Positions 10,098 through 20,366 of a DNA stretch of 64,000 nucleotides are shown piece by piece. Source of the DNA: Lepidostoma basale. Taxonomy: Eukaryota; Arthropoda; Insecta; Trichoptera; Lepidostomatidae. The notes beneath the pieces are model-generated. The model saw only the letters and a list, made by a program, of their open reading frames with translations, did no database searches and was not told where the DNA came from. Position 1 is the stretch's first letter. Every line of letters begins with the position of its first letter. The DNA lies in assembly GCA_022606425.2 (NCBI GenBank), contig JAHDVF020001470.1, forward strand, positions 124,001-188,000, written 5' to 3'. The translations under genes and the position numbers were made by a program.

Positions 10098-10305
10098 ATA
10101 AATCGTGGCACAGTGGTAAGAGCTGCAATACCAAAGGTTCCGGGTTCGATCCTCGATGGCAGTGTGATTGTCATACTGACTTTGATCTGGTGCAGAATTC
10201 ACGTGACAGATAAATGCCGATAGATTGGCTACCACACGTCATAATATAACTTAAAACAAATTATAATCAGTAATTGGGTTTCGACCTGTTGCATAAAAAA
10301 ATATT
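10098..10305 (+). mobile_element. SINE-T1 (tail type I)
   Basis: tRNA-related head with A box tggcacagtggtaag and B box gggttcgatcc about 35 bp downstream. The body gtgattgtcat...gtgacagataaatg and the type-I tail gtaattgggtttcgacctgt follow, ending in A-rich sequence. Six copies occur in the window. Confidence 0.88.
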
Positions 10306-10462
10306 TTGACACTATTAAAATAAAAAATTATAATGCAGAAATGAATTCTTTTGATAACAACATTGAAATTTTTCCGTAGGAGATTATTTTTCGTGACATG
10401 CTTCGAATACGTTATATTACGAGTATAACTTTATAATTGGGAGACCGATATGAAAAACAAAA

Positions 10463-10729
10463 ACTAACTAACTAACTAACCATTCTCTCCGAAGGGATAG
10501 GCAGAAAGAATGGACCGCCACACTTTTCTTTCCTGACACACTTCTCACGTTTCCTCAACATTCATATACCATGTCATGCACGCACGTCGATTTCTCTGAC
10601 TCCTCAGGTGTCCGACATTCAATATTTGATTTATTTGATCGTGACACGTTTTCCTCTATTTCTAGTTCCATTTACATCGCTGACATATATTTTGTTACGA
10701 TTCTTTCATAATTCATTCTTTAGATGTGT
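10463..10729 (-). mobile_element. LINE-A (A1/A2), 3' part, interrupted by SINE-T1
   Basis: Runs from four TAAC units to attctttagatgtgt. Its continuation resumes at 11023 (caaataatcttaatgatcc), so a SINE-T1 inserted in the codons for the FGHME motif. Confidence 0.85.
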
Positions 10730-11022
10730 TTTTTTTTTATTTTTTATTATTTTTATTTTTTTAATTTTTTTTATTATTATTTTTTTTTATGTACACAACA
10801 GGTCGTTTGGAACCAATTACTGTATACAATTTTTATTTTTTAGCTATTATATTGATTCTCGTGACATGTGATAGGTAGCTAATCTATCGCCATTTTATTG
10901 TCACGTGAATTCTACACCAGACCAAAGACAGTGTGACAATCACACTGCCATCGCCGGGAATCGAACCCAGGACCTTCGGCATTGAAGTCAGAGCACGTAA
11001 CCACTCTGCCAAGAAGGTCGTC
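10730..11022 (-). mobile_element. SINE-T1 (tail type I) inserted in LINE-A
   Basis: Begins with about 50 bp of T-rich sequence (the reversed poly-A), then the type-I tail, and runs up to the tRNA-like head with the B-box complement gggaatcgaacccaggacc. It splits a LINE-A copy, showing SINE-T1 moved after that LINE-A insertion. Confidence 0.88.
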
Positions 11023-11217
11023 AAATAATCGTTCAAATAATCTTAATGATCCGATCATTATTATGTTAATAACACTTTCATTCGCACCGCATTCACTTCT
11101 TATATTTGCATTCGACACTATATCATACACAGAGTATCCACACATTCGTTTAAGAGATCTTATTTCTACTGCATTTATGCCATTTTCATCCTTCTTTTGC
11201 CAGTTCCATGGTTAATT
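11023..11217 (-). mobile_element. LINE-A, upstream piece after SINE-T1
   Basis: Continues the copy from 10729 with the codons for ...SVYDIVSNANIRSECGANES and AVEIRSL, ending near the KKDENGINAVE region at ttgccagttccatgg. Confidence 0.85.
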
Positions 11218-11224
11218 AAAAAAT

Positions 11225-11392
11225 AAATAATTAATTATATTATACAAATGAAAACGTCTGTTTTCTAGAAGTTTTAATAAACTTTATGTAAATTTGACAA
11301 TGCCTTTGTAACCCAAAACGTGTCATTCCCATAACGTATAATAAAACTTCTAGAAAATATACGTTGCCATTCATATAAATTAATTTAATATT
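11225..11392. repeat. FB-H foldback element
   Basis: Inverted arms with gaaaacgtctgttttctaga and cataacgtataataaaactt around a short centre. FB-H copies share tctagaagttttattata, atgggaatgacatg and aggcgaaac. This copy has lost the stem II region. Confidence 0.75.
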
Positions 11393-11478
11393 ACTGTTAA
11401 AATTTAAAACACTGTTCTAATAACACAATTTCTTTATATTCACTGAGTGTCGCGACAGCTGTTTCACTTTATTCAGTT
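11393..11478. repeat. FB-A left half (split by 11479-12393)
   Basis: Contains aaaacactgttctaataaca and tgtcgcgacagctgtttcac. The other half resumes at 12394. The 13-bp sequence actttattcagtt at 11466-11478 is repeated at 12394-12406 and brackets the intervening block. Confidence 0.8.
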
Positions 11479-11621
11479 AAATAAAATTAAGATAAGGTTA
11501 CTAGGATCGTTTGGACATATGGAATGAATGGATAAGGGATGAATGGTTAAAAATATATACAATTTGTGTGAATGGGAAAATAAATCGAGGAAGGCCAAGG
11601 AAGACATGGCATGAGAAAATT
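11479..11621 (+). mobile_element. LINE-A (A3) upstream piece
   Basis: Encodes remnants of GSFGHMEXMDK and the NGKxNRGRPRKTW block up to acatggcatgagaaaattt. It continues at 12050 after a LINE-J insertion. Confidence 0.75.
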
Positions 11622-12049
11622 TCAGGCAGGTTGGTTCTGCATCGTGGGAGATAAAACAATCTATGGCCCCTTTGTCGAAGATAATTATCAGGGACGAACA
11701 GACCTACATCACTCAGGATTTCTGAGTTGTGTATACAACCGCCTATCAGTCGAAAGAAATGGACACCCAAGTGAATGTCTCGTCTCCTCTCGAGTGACTG
11801 GTAGCCTAGCATCCCTAGCAAGAAATCAGTTGGAAAGAGCCACGGGTAATATCCATACTCCCTAAGATAGAGGTATCGCAGAAATTTTTTCTGCACCCTC
11901 TCCACCATCAGGGAATATCGAACCTCATGCGGCGCCCAGATAATGGAACTAAATTCCAACCGACTTCTCACTAGAGAGTTATACAGCAGCTTCAGCACCT
12001 GAATATTACGAAAGATCTTGGCGTTTCTAATGACAAAACCAAGCATTTT
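11622..12049 (-). mobile_element. LINE-J (Jockey-like) RT C-terminal fragment
   Basis: An open minus-strand frame (12046 to 11622) reads MLGFVIRNAKIFRNIQVLK, then LYNSLVRSRLEFSSIIWAPH and ERVQKKFLRYLYLREYGYYP, the region just after the RT palm and thumb in Jockey-group LINEs. It ends with RGHRLFYLPRCRTNLPE. The residues encoded below about 11622 come from antisense of LINE-A. Related fragments are at 51866 and 52530. The frame is intact over about 140 codons, so the insertion may be comparatively recent. Confidence 0.85.
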
Positions 12050-12228
12050 GAGGATTGATTAAAATTAATTAATTACGGAAAGGCAGCCATGTTCAAAGTA
12101 GGAACTATCGACGAGCGTGCATGTCACAATGTGTGAATGTAGAAGATTCGCGAGAATAGAACAGTGTGGCGATCCATCCTCTTTGCTTATCCCTCCGGGG
12201 AAACGGCGTGATGGTTAGTTAGTTATAT
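12050..12228 (+). mobile_element. LINE-A (A3) 3' end after LINE-J
   Basis: Resumes with attaattaattacggaaagg (the LLKGGHV codons), carries the A3 pattern cgacgagcgtgcatg, and ends ggcgtgatggttagttagtt. Confidence 0.85.
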
Positions 12229-12246
12229 TGATAATAGTTGAAGTAA

Positions 12247-12393
12247 AAACTTACTAACTAACTAACCATCACTGGCCACGCTTGGACTGCCACACTTTTC
12301 TTTCCTGACATATTTCTTTCGCTTCCTCAACATTCATATATCGTGTCATGCACGCGCGTCTATTTCTCCGACTCCTCACGTGGCCGATATTTA
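12247..12393 (-). mobile_element. LINE-A (A1) 3' end, tail-to-tail with the previous copy
   Basis: Reversed tail, then a copy with a deletion in the hairpin block (catcactggccacgcttgg), extending to acgtggccgatatttaa. Its tail faces the tail of the A3 copy across a spacer containing ttgaagtaaaaac. Confidence 0.85.
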
Positions 12394-12570
12394 ACTTTAT
12401 TCAGTTTATTGTAACACCTGATGATACCAACATCGGTTGGCGAAACAGCTGTCGCGACACTTTCAGTGAATAAAAAGAAATTGTGATATTATAACAGTGT
12501 TTTAAATTTTAGCAGTAATAATGTTGAAGTATCGTAGTGTTTCGGCCAAAACAATGGACTAATTTCAAAT
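12394..12570. repeat. FB-A right half
   Basis: Carries cacctgatgataccaacatc, the stem partner and gaaacagctgtcgcgac, then the terminal gtgtttcggccaaaacaatgg. This is the continuation of 11393-11478. Confidence 0.85.
12418..12453 (+). ncRNA. Hammerhead-like motif in FB-A
   Basis: CTGATGA, one T, a CCAAC-loop-GTTGG stem, GAAAC, AGCT, GTC. The A-U and C-G pairs closing the AGCT loop would form a minimal stem III, with cleavage predicted after GTC. Stem I pairing (upstream gtaacac with downstream gcgacac) is weak. Confidence 0.45.
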
Positions 12571-13137
12571 TTTAATTAATTTTCACGAAAAGAACAACAT
12601 TCATAGAATGTATTGAGATGTCAGATATACAGAAAGGGTAGAGCAACCCGCATTGTCCCGGTGCTTTCTAATGTATAATATATATCGATCAAAACGCAGG
12701 ACTCTAAAGACTCCCCTTCATAATACAATACACCGCTGTCTCAAAAACGTAAAAGACTAGCCTCGTTCAATTATTAGCCTGGGCTTTCTTATTCGCATTC
12801 AATTGTATATCTGGTCCGTGTAATTTCTTGCCAACACTCCAGTGCAAACAATAACCCCTCGCCTCGAGCCGCCGTCAAATCAGCGCAAACAACAAGCGGA
12901 GCGAAAACAATGCCGACTTCTGCACTGCATTCTTACTAGGTCCGATCTGCCATCCGCCCTAATCTATTCACTCTGCCCCAATAACTCCAGTCTCGAAACT
13001 CCCAACTTTGATTTGCTCCCACTCGTACACAAGAAATGTTTTTGTAATACGAAGTTCAACTTTGGGGCTCGATTTTAATTCGTTTTGTAAATAGACTTAA
13101 TGTTGTCAATGTGAGAAGTCGCTGATATTTTAAAAGA
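12571..13137. other. No gene or repeat recognised
   Basis: Apparently unique DNA. A 78-codon frame (12842-13078) has no recognisable motif. Confidence 0.4.
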
Positions 13138-13152
13138 TACTTCAACTGGATA

Positions 13153-13594
13153 AAAGTAGAATAAACGAAGAATGATGAAAGTAGAATAAATGCAGTAGAA
13201 ATGAGATCTCTTAGACGAATGTGTGTATACTCTATTTTTGATAGAGTGTCGAATGAATATATAAGAAGTGAATGCGGTGCGAATGATGGTCTTATGAACA
13301 AAATAATGAAAGGATCATTAAGATGGTTTGGACATATGGAAAGAATGAATGAAGAAAGAATGGTAAAAAATGATATGTTAACGATGTAAATGGAACTAGA
13401 AATAGAGGAAGACTGAGGAAAATGTGTCACGAAATATTGAATGTCGGCCACGTGAGAAATCGACGCGCGTGCATGACACGATGTATGAATGTTGAGGAAG
13501 CAAGAGAAATATGTCAGGAAAGAAAAGTGTGACAGTCCATTCTTTCTGCCTACCCCTTCTGAGAGACAGCGTGATGGTAAGTTAGTTAATTAGT
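13153..13594 (+). mobile_element. LINE-A (A1), ~440 bp
   Basis: Starts in the KVE-INAVEMRSLRRMC region and encodes SNEYIRSECGANDGLMN and GSLRWFGHMERMNEERM, then frameshifts. It ends gcgtgatggtaagttagtta. Flanks tacttcaactggata and tacttcatctggata look like a 15-bp target duplication with one mismatch. Confidence 0.88.
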
Positions 13595-13611
13595 TTTTAC
13601 TTCATCTGGAT

Positions 13612-14033
13612 ATAACTAACTAAAGATCACGCCGTTTCTCCGGAGGGGTAGGCAGAGAGGATGGATCGCCATATTGTTCTATCCTGGCATAATTCTCACG
13701 CATTTTCTACATTCCCACATCGTGACTTGCACGCTCGTCGATTATTCCTACTTCGAACATGGCCGCCATTCAGTAATTGATTAATTTGGTCATGCCATGT
13801 CTTCCTTGGCCTTCCTCGACTTCTTTCCCCATTCCCACTACTTGTATATTTCATTTTAACTATTCTTCCTTCATCCAATCGTTCCTTATGTCCAAACCAT
13901 CTTAGTGACCCTTTCTTAATTTTATTTATCACGCATTCATCCGCCTTACATTTCCTTCTTACTTCATCATTAGATATTATATCATACATTGTTTTTCTGC
14001 ACATTCTTCTTAATGATCTCATTTCTACGGCAT
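13612..14033 (-). mobile_element. LINE-A (A3), ~420 bp, tail-to-tail with previous copy
   Basis: A 108-codon minus-strand frame reads MRSLRRMCRKTMYDIISND, then GSLRWFGHKERLDEGRIVK and RSRGRPRKTWHDQINQLL. It ends after RKSRCGNVENA through a frameshift. The tail joins the A1 copy across a short spacer. Confidence 0.88.
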
Positions 14034-14132
14034 GCTAGAAATCGGAAGAATCGACGCGCTTATATGATTCGTTGTATGAATGTGGAGGTAGCTAGAGAGG
14101 TGTGTCAAGATAGAGTAGTATGGCGCACAATT
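14034..14132 (+). mobile_element. LINE-A fragment (RNRRAYMIRCMNVE)
   Basis: About 100 bp of the penultimate part of the C-terminal region, opposite in strand to the neighbour at 13612, ending in the codons for CQDRVVWRTILS. Confidence 0.75.
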
Positions 14133-14650
14133 CTCTCGATCAGAATTTTCTTCCGATACACAAAGTGTTTTTTAAATTATTACATATATCTTAACGTAAT
14201 TATTTCCAGTTAGTTTTCTACATGTTTTATTACATTATATGGAAATGATATGTTTCGCTTTTCTGTGGTAATATCATATGTGACACAGACAAATAACATA
14301 TCGGAAGCATAATACAATTAATTCGTGAATCTCCCCGATACAGATTAAATCAAATCAAAACGGTTGACATTAAATTTGATCAATTGTTAAAACAAAAACA
14401 ATAAAACAACAAAGGGGAGTTTTAATGTTTGAACACAAAGTTATTGTTGATTATATTTTATGAATAAATGGATAGTCACATATATGACAATATTTGTTTT
14501 TTATTGGTTCTACGACATAATTTTCTCCAGCAATGTGGGATTTGAACAACCATTAATTAAAAAAGTTTGGAAATTTTCGAAAATGACGTACCAAAACAGA
14601 GATGTTAAATAATTATCGCACGCATTAAAATTACATAGAGTATTGTGTTG
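14133..14650. other. FB-H scraps, otherwise nothing recognised
   Basis: A short FB-H-like piece (atggaaatgatatgtttcgc) is visible at 14240-14262. The rest is AT-rich. Confidence 0.4.
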
Positions 14651-14654
14651 ATAA

Positions 14655-15417
14655 CAACAACAACAACAAACCAATACGCTGTTTCTCCGCAGGAGTAGGC
14701 AAAAAGAATGGACCGCCAAACTACTCTATCCTGAAATACCTATCTAGATTCCTCCACATTCATACAGCGATTCATACACGTACGTCGATTCTTCCGACTT
14801 CTAACATGACCAAAATTTAAAATTGGATTAATTTGGTCATGCCATGTTTTCCTCGGTCTGCTTCGACTCCGTACACCATTTACATCATTAACGTATACTT
14901 TTTTAACCATTCCCCAACTATGCGCTCCATATGTCCGAACTAACGCAGCGATCCTTTAATAATTTTGTTCATAGTACCTTCATCCGCTCTACATTCCATT
15001 TTTATATCAGCATTTGAGATTCTGTCGTATATCGTTCTACCACACATACGTCTTAGGGACCTTATGTTCCATGCTTCGCTTCCATACATTAGGGATAGGA
15101 CCAGAACTCCATTGTGAACGGCCGTTTTCGCTTTCATTGATAAATTCTTGTTTCCAATAACTATTTTTAAAGCTCCATTCACTTTGTTACCCGCACCAAC
15201 CCTTCTTTCAACGTCACTATCCGTACGGCCAACCGCTGTGAACATGCTACCTAAATACACAAATTCACTAACCTGCTCCAAATTCTCTTGGTTCACACTT
15301 ATGTTACAAACTGTCATTTGCTCGTCCCTTTCAAAAACCATCACCTTTGACTTTCCGACATTCATCATTAAATCATTTAACTTGCATTCCTCATACATTC
15401 TCGACACTAAGACTTGT
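14655..15417 (-). mobile_element. LINE-A (A2), longest copy upstream: RT thumb to 3' end
   Basis: The tail here is (AAC)n rather than TAAC. The minus frame 15407-14940 covers MYEECKLNDLMMNVGKSKVM, then EFVYLGSMFTAVGRTDSDVE, KAKTAVHNGVLVLSLMYGSE and RSLRRMCGRTIYDRISNADI. That is the end of the RT thumb with the -YLGS- motif, plus the connection to the C-terminal region. It continues in another frame to the end. About 15 codons (WQKKDESRINAVE) are missing after SEAWN, so this copy has a small deletion. Confidence 0.9.
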
Positions 15418-15439
15418 AATTGTAATAAGATAAATCATA

Positions 15440-15735
15440 GTTACGAGTTTAACTATAATACTTTATCAAGGCACCTGCTCAGGACCTTGTTCGAAAGGCG
15501 TGCAAGATGGATTGGCCATGTAATACGTCAAGAAGGTCTCTTGCATGCCATTATGGAGGGTATGACCGAGGGGACAAACTCTAGGGGACGCCCACGCCGA
15601 GAGTACCTGGAGGACCTGTTGGTGGACGTGCGCTGCTCATCATATGCAGATTTCAAAAGAGCCACACAAGACAGGGAAGAATGGAAGAGAAGAATAGAAA
15701 AAAATGCTGCAAACCAATCCCAGGATTGAAACTTT
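15440..15735 (+). mobile_element. LINE-L, non-LTR RT C-terminal fragment
   Basis: The frame to 15729 ends ...HLLRTLFERRARWIGHVIRQ, with NSRGRPRREYLEDLLVD and DREEWKRRIEKNAANQSQD. It has the same architecture as LINE-A's tail (RWxGHvxR, RGRPrr) but is a clearly different family. The upstream part of the longest open frame is antisense LINE-A. Confidence 0.8.
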
Positions 15736-16300
15736 CTAACTAACTTTAGTTTCTGAGGCGACAGAAACTAAATTTGTTTCTTACTTAACCCTACCGTGAA
15801 TATTCAATAAAACGACACCTAAAATCACCAACCGTCAAATTCCATTACGTCTGCAATAATATCTAATTCTGATTGCGGACTCGAAAAATAATAATACACT
15901 AATCTTCCGTATAACGCTAATTTCAATGGTATTTTAGGCCAAGGGTATTATTGGGCTTAGCCTAACTAGAGATATAACTTACGCCGGGTCTTGTGAAACA
16001 TTGCCTTGAGCGAAGTAATTTCGGAAACTCTACCCATTAGTCTATAGCTTTGAGGGAAAGTTCCGCCTGTTGTAATAATTAACATGTGTTTATACCAATT
16101 ATCTCCTGACCCACAGGTTCCTACTAGCTTAACGCAGTAAGGTGAAGCCTGACTTGCCCTCTCGCGTCTCGACTGCACAGCATCCGCAGATGTCCGGATA
16201 ATGGTTCATCTCACTTCACGTTTCATTATATTCTACCTAAATTGTAAAAAATTTGAGTTAATTCGCCTTTCGAATTAATTGTTCTTACTAATATTATAGA
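15736..16300. other. No gene or repeat recognised
   Basis: No frame above 70 codons with any motif. Confidence 0.4.
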
Positions 16301-16307
16301 CACTCCT

Positions 16308-16525
16308 AAACATTAATACGAATGAGAACGTTTTCTAGATATTTATTATATAATAGTTTATGGGAATAACATGCTTCGTCTTTCTAAGGTATTATCAAAT
16401 GTGACATTTGATAATGCCTCAGAAAGGCTAAACATGTTATTCCCATAAACTACGTTAAAACTTTTAGAAAACATACGTTTTCATTTGTATTAATTGTTTA
16501 ATATAGATTTTAACACCATCGTCAA
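16308..16525. repeat. FB-H foldback, complete copy
   Basis: Two arms of about 95 bp are symmetrical around acatttgataatg/cattatcaaatg. Termini carry attaatacgaatgagaacg, and the outer caagaaacgataa recalls the longer FB-H end (ttgtttcttgaacaat). Confidence 0.85.
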
Positions 16526-16549
16526 GAAACGATAAACAATTCTAAACAT

Positions 16550-17050
16550 ATTACTAACTAACTAACTAACTAACCATCACGCCGTCTCCCCGAAGGGGTA
16601 GGCAGAAAGAATGGACTGCCACACCTTTCTTTCCTGACATATTTCTCTAGCTTCCTCAACATTCATACATCGTGTCATGCACGCGCGTCGATTTCTCTGA
16701 CTCCTCACATGGCCGACATTCAATATTTGATTTATTTGATCGTGCCACGTTTTCTTCGGTCTTCCTCTATTTCTGGTTCCATTTACATCATTAACATATA
16801 ATTTTTTTACCATTCTTTCTTCATTCATTCTTTCCATATGCCCAAACCATCTTAATGATCCTTTCATTATTTTGTTCATGACACCATCATTCGCACCGCA
16901 TTCACTTCTTATATTTTCATTCGACACTCTATCGTACACAGAATATCCACACATTCGTCTAAGAGATCTCATTTCTACTGCATTTATTCTACTTTCATCC
17001 TTCCTTTGCCAGTTCCATGCTTCGCTTCCATACATAAGGGTCGGTAGAAG
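16550..17050 (-). mobile_element. LINE-A (A1), ~500 bp, intact C-terminal frame
   Basis: A single open frame of 152 codons (17035 to 16577) encodes MYGSEAWNWQRKDESRINAV, RSLRRMCGYSVYDRVSNENI, GSLRWFGHMERMNEERMVKK and RGRPKKTWHDQINQILNVGH, ending LSAYPFGETA-stop. The stop overlaps the terminal hairpin (ccccttcgggga) just before GTGATGG and five GTTA units. This is the best A1 reference in the window. The RT core is absent because of 5' truncation. Confidence 0.92.
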
Positions 17051-17159
17051 AACACCATATTACGAAGGGTGGATAAGCGACAGATGAACGGCGGGAACAT
17101 TCTAATAAAGTTTAGAATAATTATATATATAATTAATTTAAGGCACTGTGGATTGCCAC

Positions 17160-17335
17160 AATGACGAAATTTTTTATAGTGTTTTTCCACATTTAAGTTT
17201 ATTTTTCTCGACATGTTTTGAAGGCTTTACAGTTTATATCAATCTCCTGTTGATGAATGTGTAAAGCCTTCGAAACCTGCCAATAATTATAAACTCAAAA
17301 GTGGAAATAATTGTGTTTTATAATAATTCATAAAA
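17160..17335. repeat. FB-F foldback element
   Basis: Inverted arms: ctcgacatgttttgaaggct and agccttcgaaacctgcc, with the outer aagtttattttt matching ataaactcaaaagtgg. Related copies lie at 40895 and 42590. It carries TTGATGA and GAAAC boxes. Confidence 0.75.
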
Positions 17336-17807
17336 AATAAACCTAATTAAATTATGTTCTGGTTCATTAGAAAACATATAAAAATAACACATTTGTTATT
17401 TACATGTTTTGTTTGTAGTACTACAATTTAAATATATTCTTTTTGTATGGAATCGCTACAGTCTATGGGTGCCGCAAGGCTTAACCTGAGAAACCCGGTA
17501 TGGGATTTGTTCAATTAAATTTGACCCTCTACCAACATTCACTCCGGGCTCAAAGGGAATTTTGATTGGCGTAAAATTTATTATTAATAACCCAGCGTGG
17601 AATGGATTATATTACGGTTTTGATGTGGCGATATCAACAGGGTTTCACTGTGAATAAGCCAACTGATGCGTTATTATTATATGTATTATAATATCATATT
17701 AAACACATTAAATCAAGATATCACAATGCTTTTATTAGCTGAAATTATAAACATGATTTTCAGCAGTTTTACTTGCATGTTCTTAAAATAGTTACATAAA
17801 AAGAATA
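17336..17807. other. No gene or repeat recognised
   Basis: AT-rich with no frame of note. Confidence 0.35.
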
Positions 17808-17809
17808 GA

Positions 17810-18192
17810 CCACAGATTCCTAACCTTTTCTGAACCACCGCCCATAACAAAAGACATATATTCTTACACCCCCTCACCCATAATAGTATAATAATACCAA
17901 ATGGTTATACATTATCTATTTACGTAGCTTCTCATTTACAATAAAACAAATGTTTTGTGACAATGACAAACATTTGTGAACTGAACTTAATTGACAGATT
18001 CTTAAATAGTTTATTCATTAAAGTAGTATTTTCAAAGAATTTAATTATTATTTATTAAAACGTGTACGCCACGGTTGCCCACTTTGAGTCCTTCCACGCC
18101 CCCGTCACCTCTAGAGCCATTATCATTCTTTTGAAAAGCTACAGCGCCCACTAGGGGGCGGCCGGCAGCGCCCCCGTTTGGAAATTATGGAC
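17810..18192. mobile_element. Possible non-autonomous hAT-like element
   Basis: The left side cagattcctaaccttttctg, followed by ccaccgcccat, and the right side gggggcggccggcagcgccc followed by gtttggaaatt resemble the ends of hAT-derived MITEs. The inverted match is poor and no 8-bp target duplication is obvious. Confidence 0.35.
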
Positions 18193-18284
18193 TAGAAACA
18201 AATTGTAGAGTTTCTAATTAACTTATATTTTTAAGGATTACATAGAAAATAACTAATTTTATTAAATACGAATGAAAACGTCTA

Positions 18285-18795
18285 TTATTATGGTTATAAA
18301 TTAATTGTATCTCAATAGAGAAGAAGATGTAAATTATTTGGAAACAGAATATGGTGGTCGAGGCGTTTACAGGACTGTCATTGGTTGGGTTAAGCGATCG
18401 CTTTATGTAATACAACATTCCCTTTCCGAACTTCTACGAACACCACGTCTGACAATTATTTGAAAGTTGTATATATGTTACCATGTTGAGAAACATTTCA
18501 CATATTTTAGTTCAATCTACACTAGCGCCATCTATTGAGACTAGGGGTAAGCATTAAGCAGAAAAACTTTTATAATGTAATGTGAAAGGCTATCAATCCA
18601 ATTATCACATATTACTAGATAACGCCTGGAGAGCACTCTCCAATTTTTATATGCTTTTTGATTTTGACCAGTTTTTTAAAAATATTTTGTTTTTTTGAAT
18701 GTATACAAATACTTGTAGACAAGTATTTGTATACGTTATATACAAATACTTTTCGCTATTATCTAGTCTACAAGTATTCGTATACATTAAAAAAA
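18285..18795 (+). repeat. Rep-X, unclassified ~500-bp repeat
   Basis: Shared with 47430-47955 and, inverted, with 59095-59525. Common blocks are attgtatctcaatagagacg, the tttacaggact...gtcattggttg segment, cactagcgccatctattgag and gaatgtatacaaat. A perfect hairpin gtatacaaatacttg/caagtatttgtatac lies at 18701-18735. No coding capacity. Confidence 0.8.
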
Positions 18796-18798
18796 AAA

Positions 18799-19063
18799 GT
18801 TTTATTATGTAACTGTTAATTCAAAAACTTTGTTTTATATCACAAATTGTATTTATTTTACTTAACGACAGCTGTTTCATCAACCAATGTTGACATCATA
18901 TTTTTGTAACACCTGATGATGTCAACATTGGTTGATGAAACAGCTGTCGTAAAGTAAAATAAATACAATTTGTGATATAAAACAAAGTTTTTGAATTAAC
19001 AGTTATAAAATGTTAAAATATCATAGTGTTTCGGCCAAAACAATGGACTATTTGTTTTATTAT
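18799..19063. repeat. FB-A foldback, complete, with 10-bp flanking repeat
   Basis: Two arms of about 100 bp (from aattcaaaaactttg and its inverse) surround the centre, and the element ends in cggccaaaacaatggacta. The sequence gttttattat flanks both sides and matches the interior of FB-H, so FB-A inserted in an FB-H copy here. Confidence 0.85.
18913..18948 (+). ncRNA. Hammerhead-like motif in FB-A
   Basis: CTGATGA, T, GTCAAC-attg-GTTGAT (six pairs including one G-U), GAAAC, AGCT, GTC. All core boxes are canonical except for the unpaired T. The left arm of the hairpin holds an inverted partial copy lacking the CTGATGA box. Confidence 0.45.
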
Positions 19064-19205
19064 AGTTTATGGGAATGACATGTTTCACCTTTTTAAGGCA
19101 TTATCAAATATAATGCCTTAGAACTGCGAAACCCATCATTCCCATAAACTGTAGTAAGATTTGTATAAAATAAACGTTTTCATTTGTAATAATAATTTAA
19201 TATGG
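19064..19205. repeat. FB-H, right part flanking FB-A
   Basis: atgggaatgacatgtttcac, then ggcattatcaaat, then the inverse ending aaaacgttttcatttgtaat. Confidence 0.75.
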
Positions 19206-19785
19206 AATTTTTTAAGTTCGTTTTAATTCTTACCATAATTTTCGAATGTTACTAGATGTTACTAGTATATTTAACAATGTTTCACTTCTCCGTATATAAT
19301 ATAAATTGAGTTTAAATGTGGCCCTTTCAACAGGAGTCGCTACACGCAGGAAGATTGAATGACGTCGCGGTATGTAGGTAATGCAATAAGATCCGTTTCA
19401 GATTTATATTGGCCACGTCGTGTCGCGCGTGCTTCTTCCCTTTTATTAAACTCGGCGTCTCGCCCCAGCGCTGCGTCCCCTCGGTAACGAACCCTCGCCC
19501 ACGCGACGAGTACTTTAGACAATAGCACGAACGAGTGCGCACCGCACTACAAGGTTAGATATTATACACTCACAAAAGAAGTTTCGCATAAAATGTTAAG
19601 TGTTCGCTGAACATGCTAAAGGGTAAATTTTGTTGATTTCCACAGCGATATTTTTAGATGTATGAGAACCAATAAGGGCTAGCTCTTTTCTCGTTTAAGG
19701 CCGACCGTATCATAAATCATGACGCGATCGTCTTCATCTGCAGTTGAAGGTCTTCTCCGTATTGAGGAAAAACTGACAATTATCA
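19206..19785. other. No gene recognised; locally GC-richer
   Basis: Two overlapping minus-strand frames (19327-19542 and 19340-19528) have no recognisable motif and are not annotated. Confidence 0.35.
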
Positions 19786-19885
19786 ACAACACAACAACAA
19801 CAACAACAAACCATAACTATACTTTTAACCGATCGCGAAAATCAGATGCAGCGTTCGCATTTAGATTTTTAGATTTTTAAACACG

Positions 19886-19965
19886 TCTTAATGCGCCCTT
19901 GAGGTGATAACATCACAAAAACGGCGCTATGAAAGATAGTATATTATTATTATTATTATTATTAT
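19886..19965 (+). mobile_element. LINE-Z 3' UTR only
   Basis: Contains gcgcccttgaggtgataaca and aaaacggcgctatga followed by an (ATT)n tail. It is an extreme 5' truncation of the family at 2968 and 22487. Confidence 0.75.
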
Positions 19966-20366
19966 CACGTCTTTTCCCCGCAGGGGTAGGCAGAGAGAAT
20001 GGACCGCCACACTACTCTATCCTGACATACCTCTCTAGCTTACTCCACATTCATACATCGAGTACTCCACATTCATACACGCACGTCGATTCTTCCGAAT
20101 TCTAACATGACCAAACATTAAAATTTGATTAATTTGGTCATGCCATGTTTTCCTCGGTCTACCTCGACTCCGTACTCCATTTACATCGTTAAAGTATACT
20201 TTTTTAAACTATTCTTTCTTCACTCATGCGCTCCATATGTCCGAACCATCGCAGCGATCCTTTCATAATTTTGTTCATAATACCTTCTTTCGCACTATAT
20301 CAGCATTTGAGATTCTGTCGTACATCGTTCTACCCACATACGTCTTAGGTACTTCATTCTACCGCA
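19966..20366 (-). mobile_element. LINE-A (A2), 3' part
   Basis: Begins at cacgtcttttccccgcaggg directly after the LINE-Z ATT tail; its own GTTA tail is gone. It shows a 25-bp duplication of ctccacattcatac. The copy continues after 20612. Confidence 0.85.

Noticed and set aside
10098..10175. tRNA gene
   Set aside because: A and B boxes are present, but the sequence recurs with a long common body in six places and lacks a proper acceptor stem, so it is a SINE head.
19327..19542. Two overlapping cysteine- and arginine-rich frames
   Set aside because: Overlapping frames on one strand in a GC-richer patch are expected by chance; no motif.
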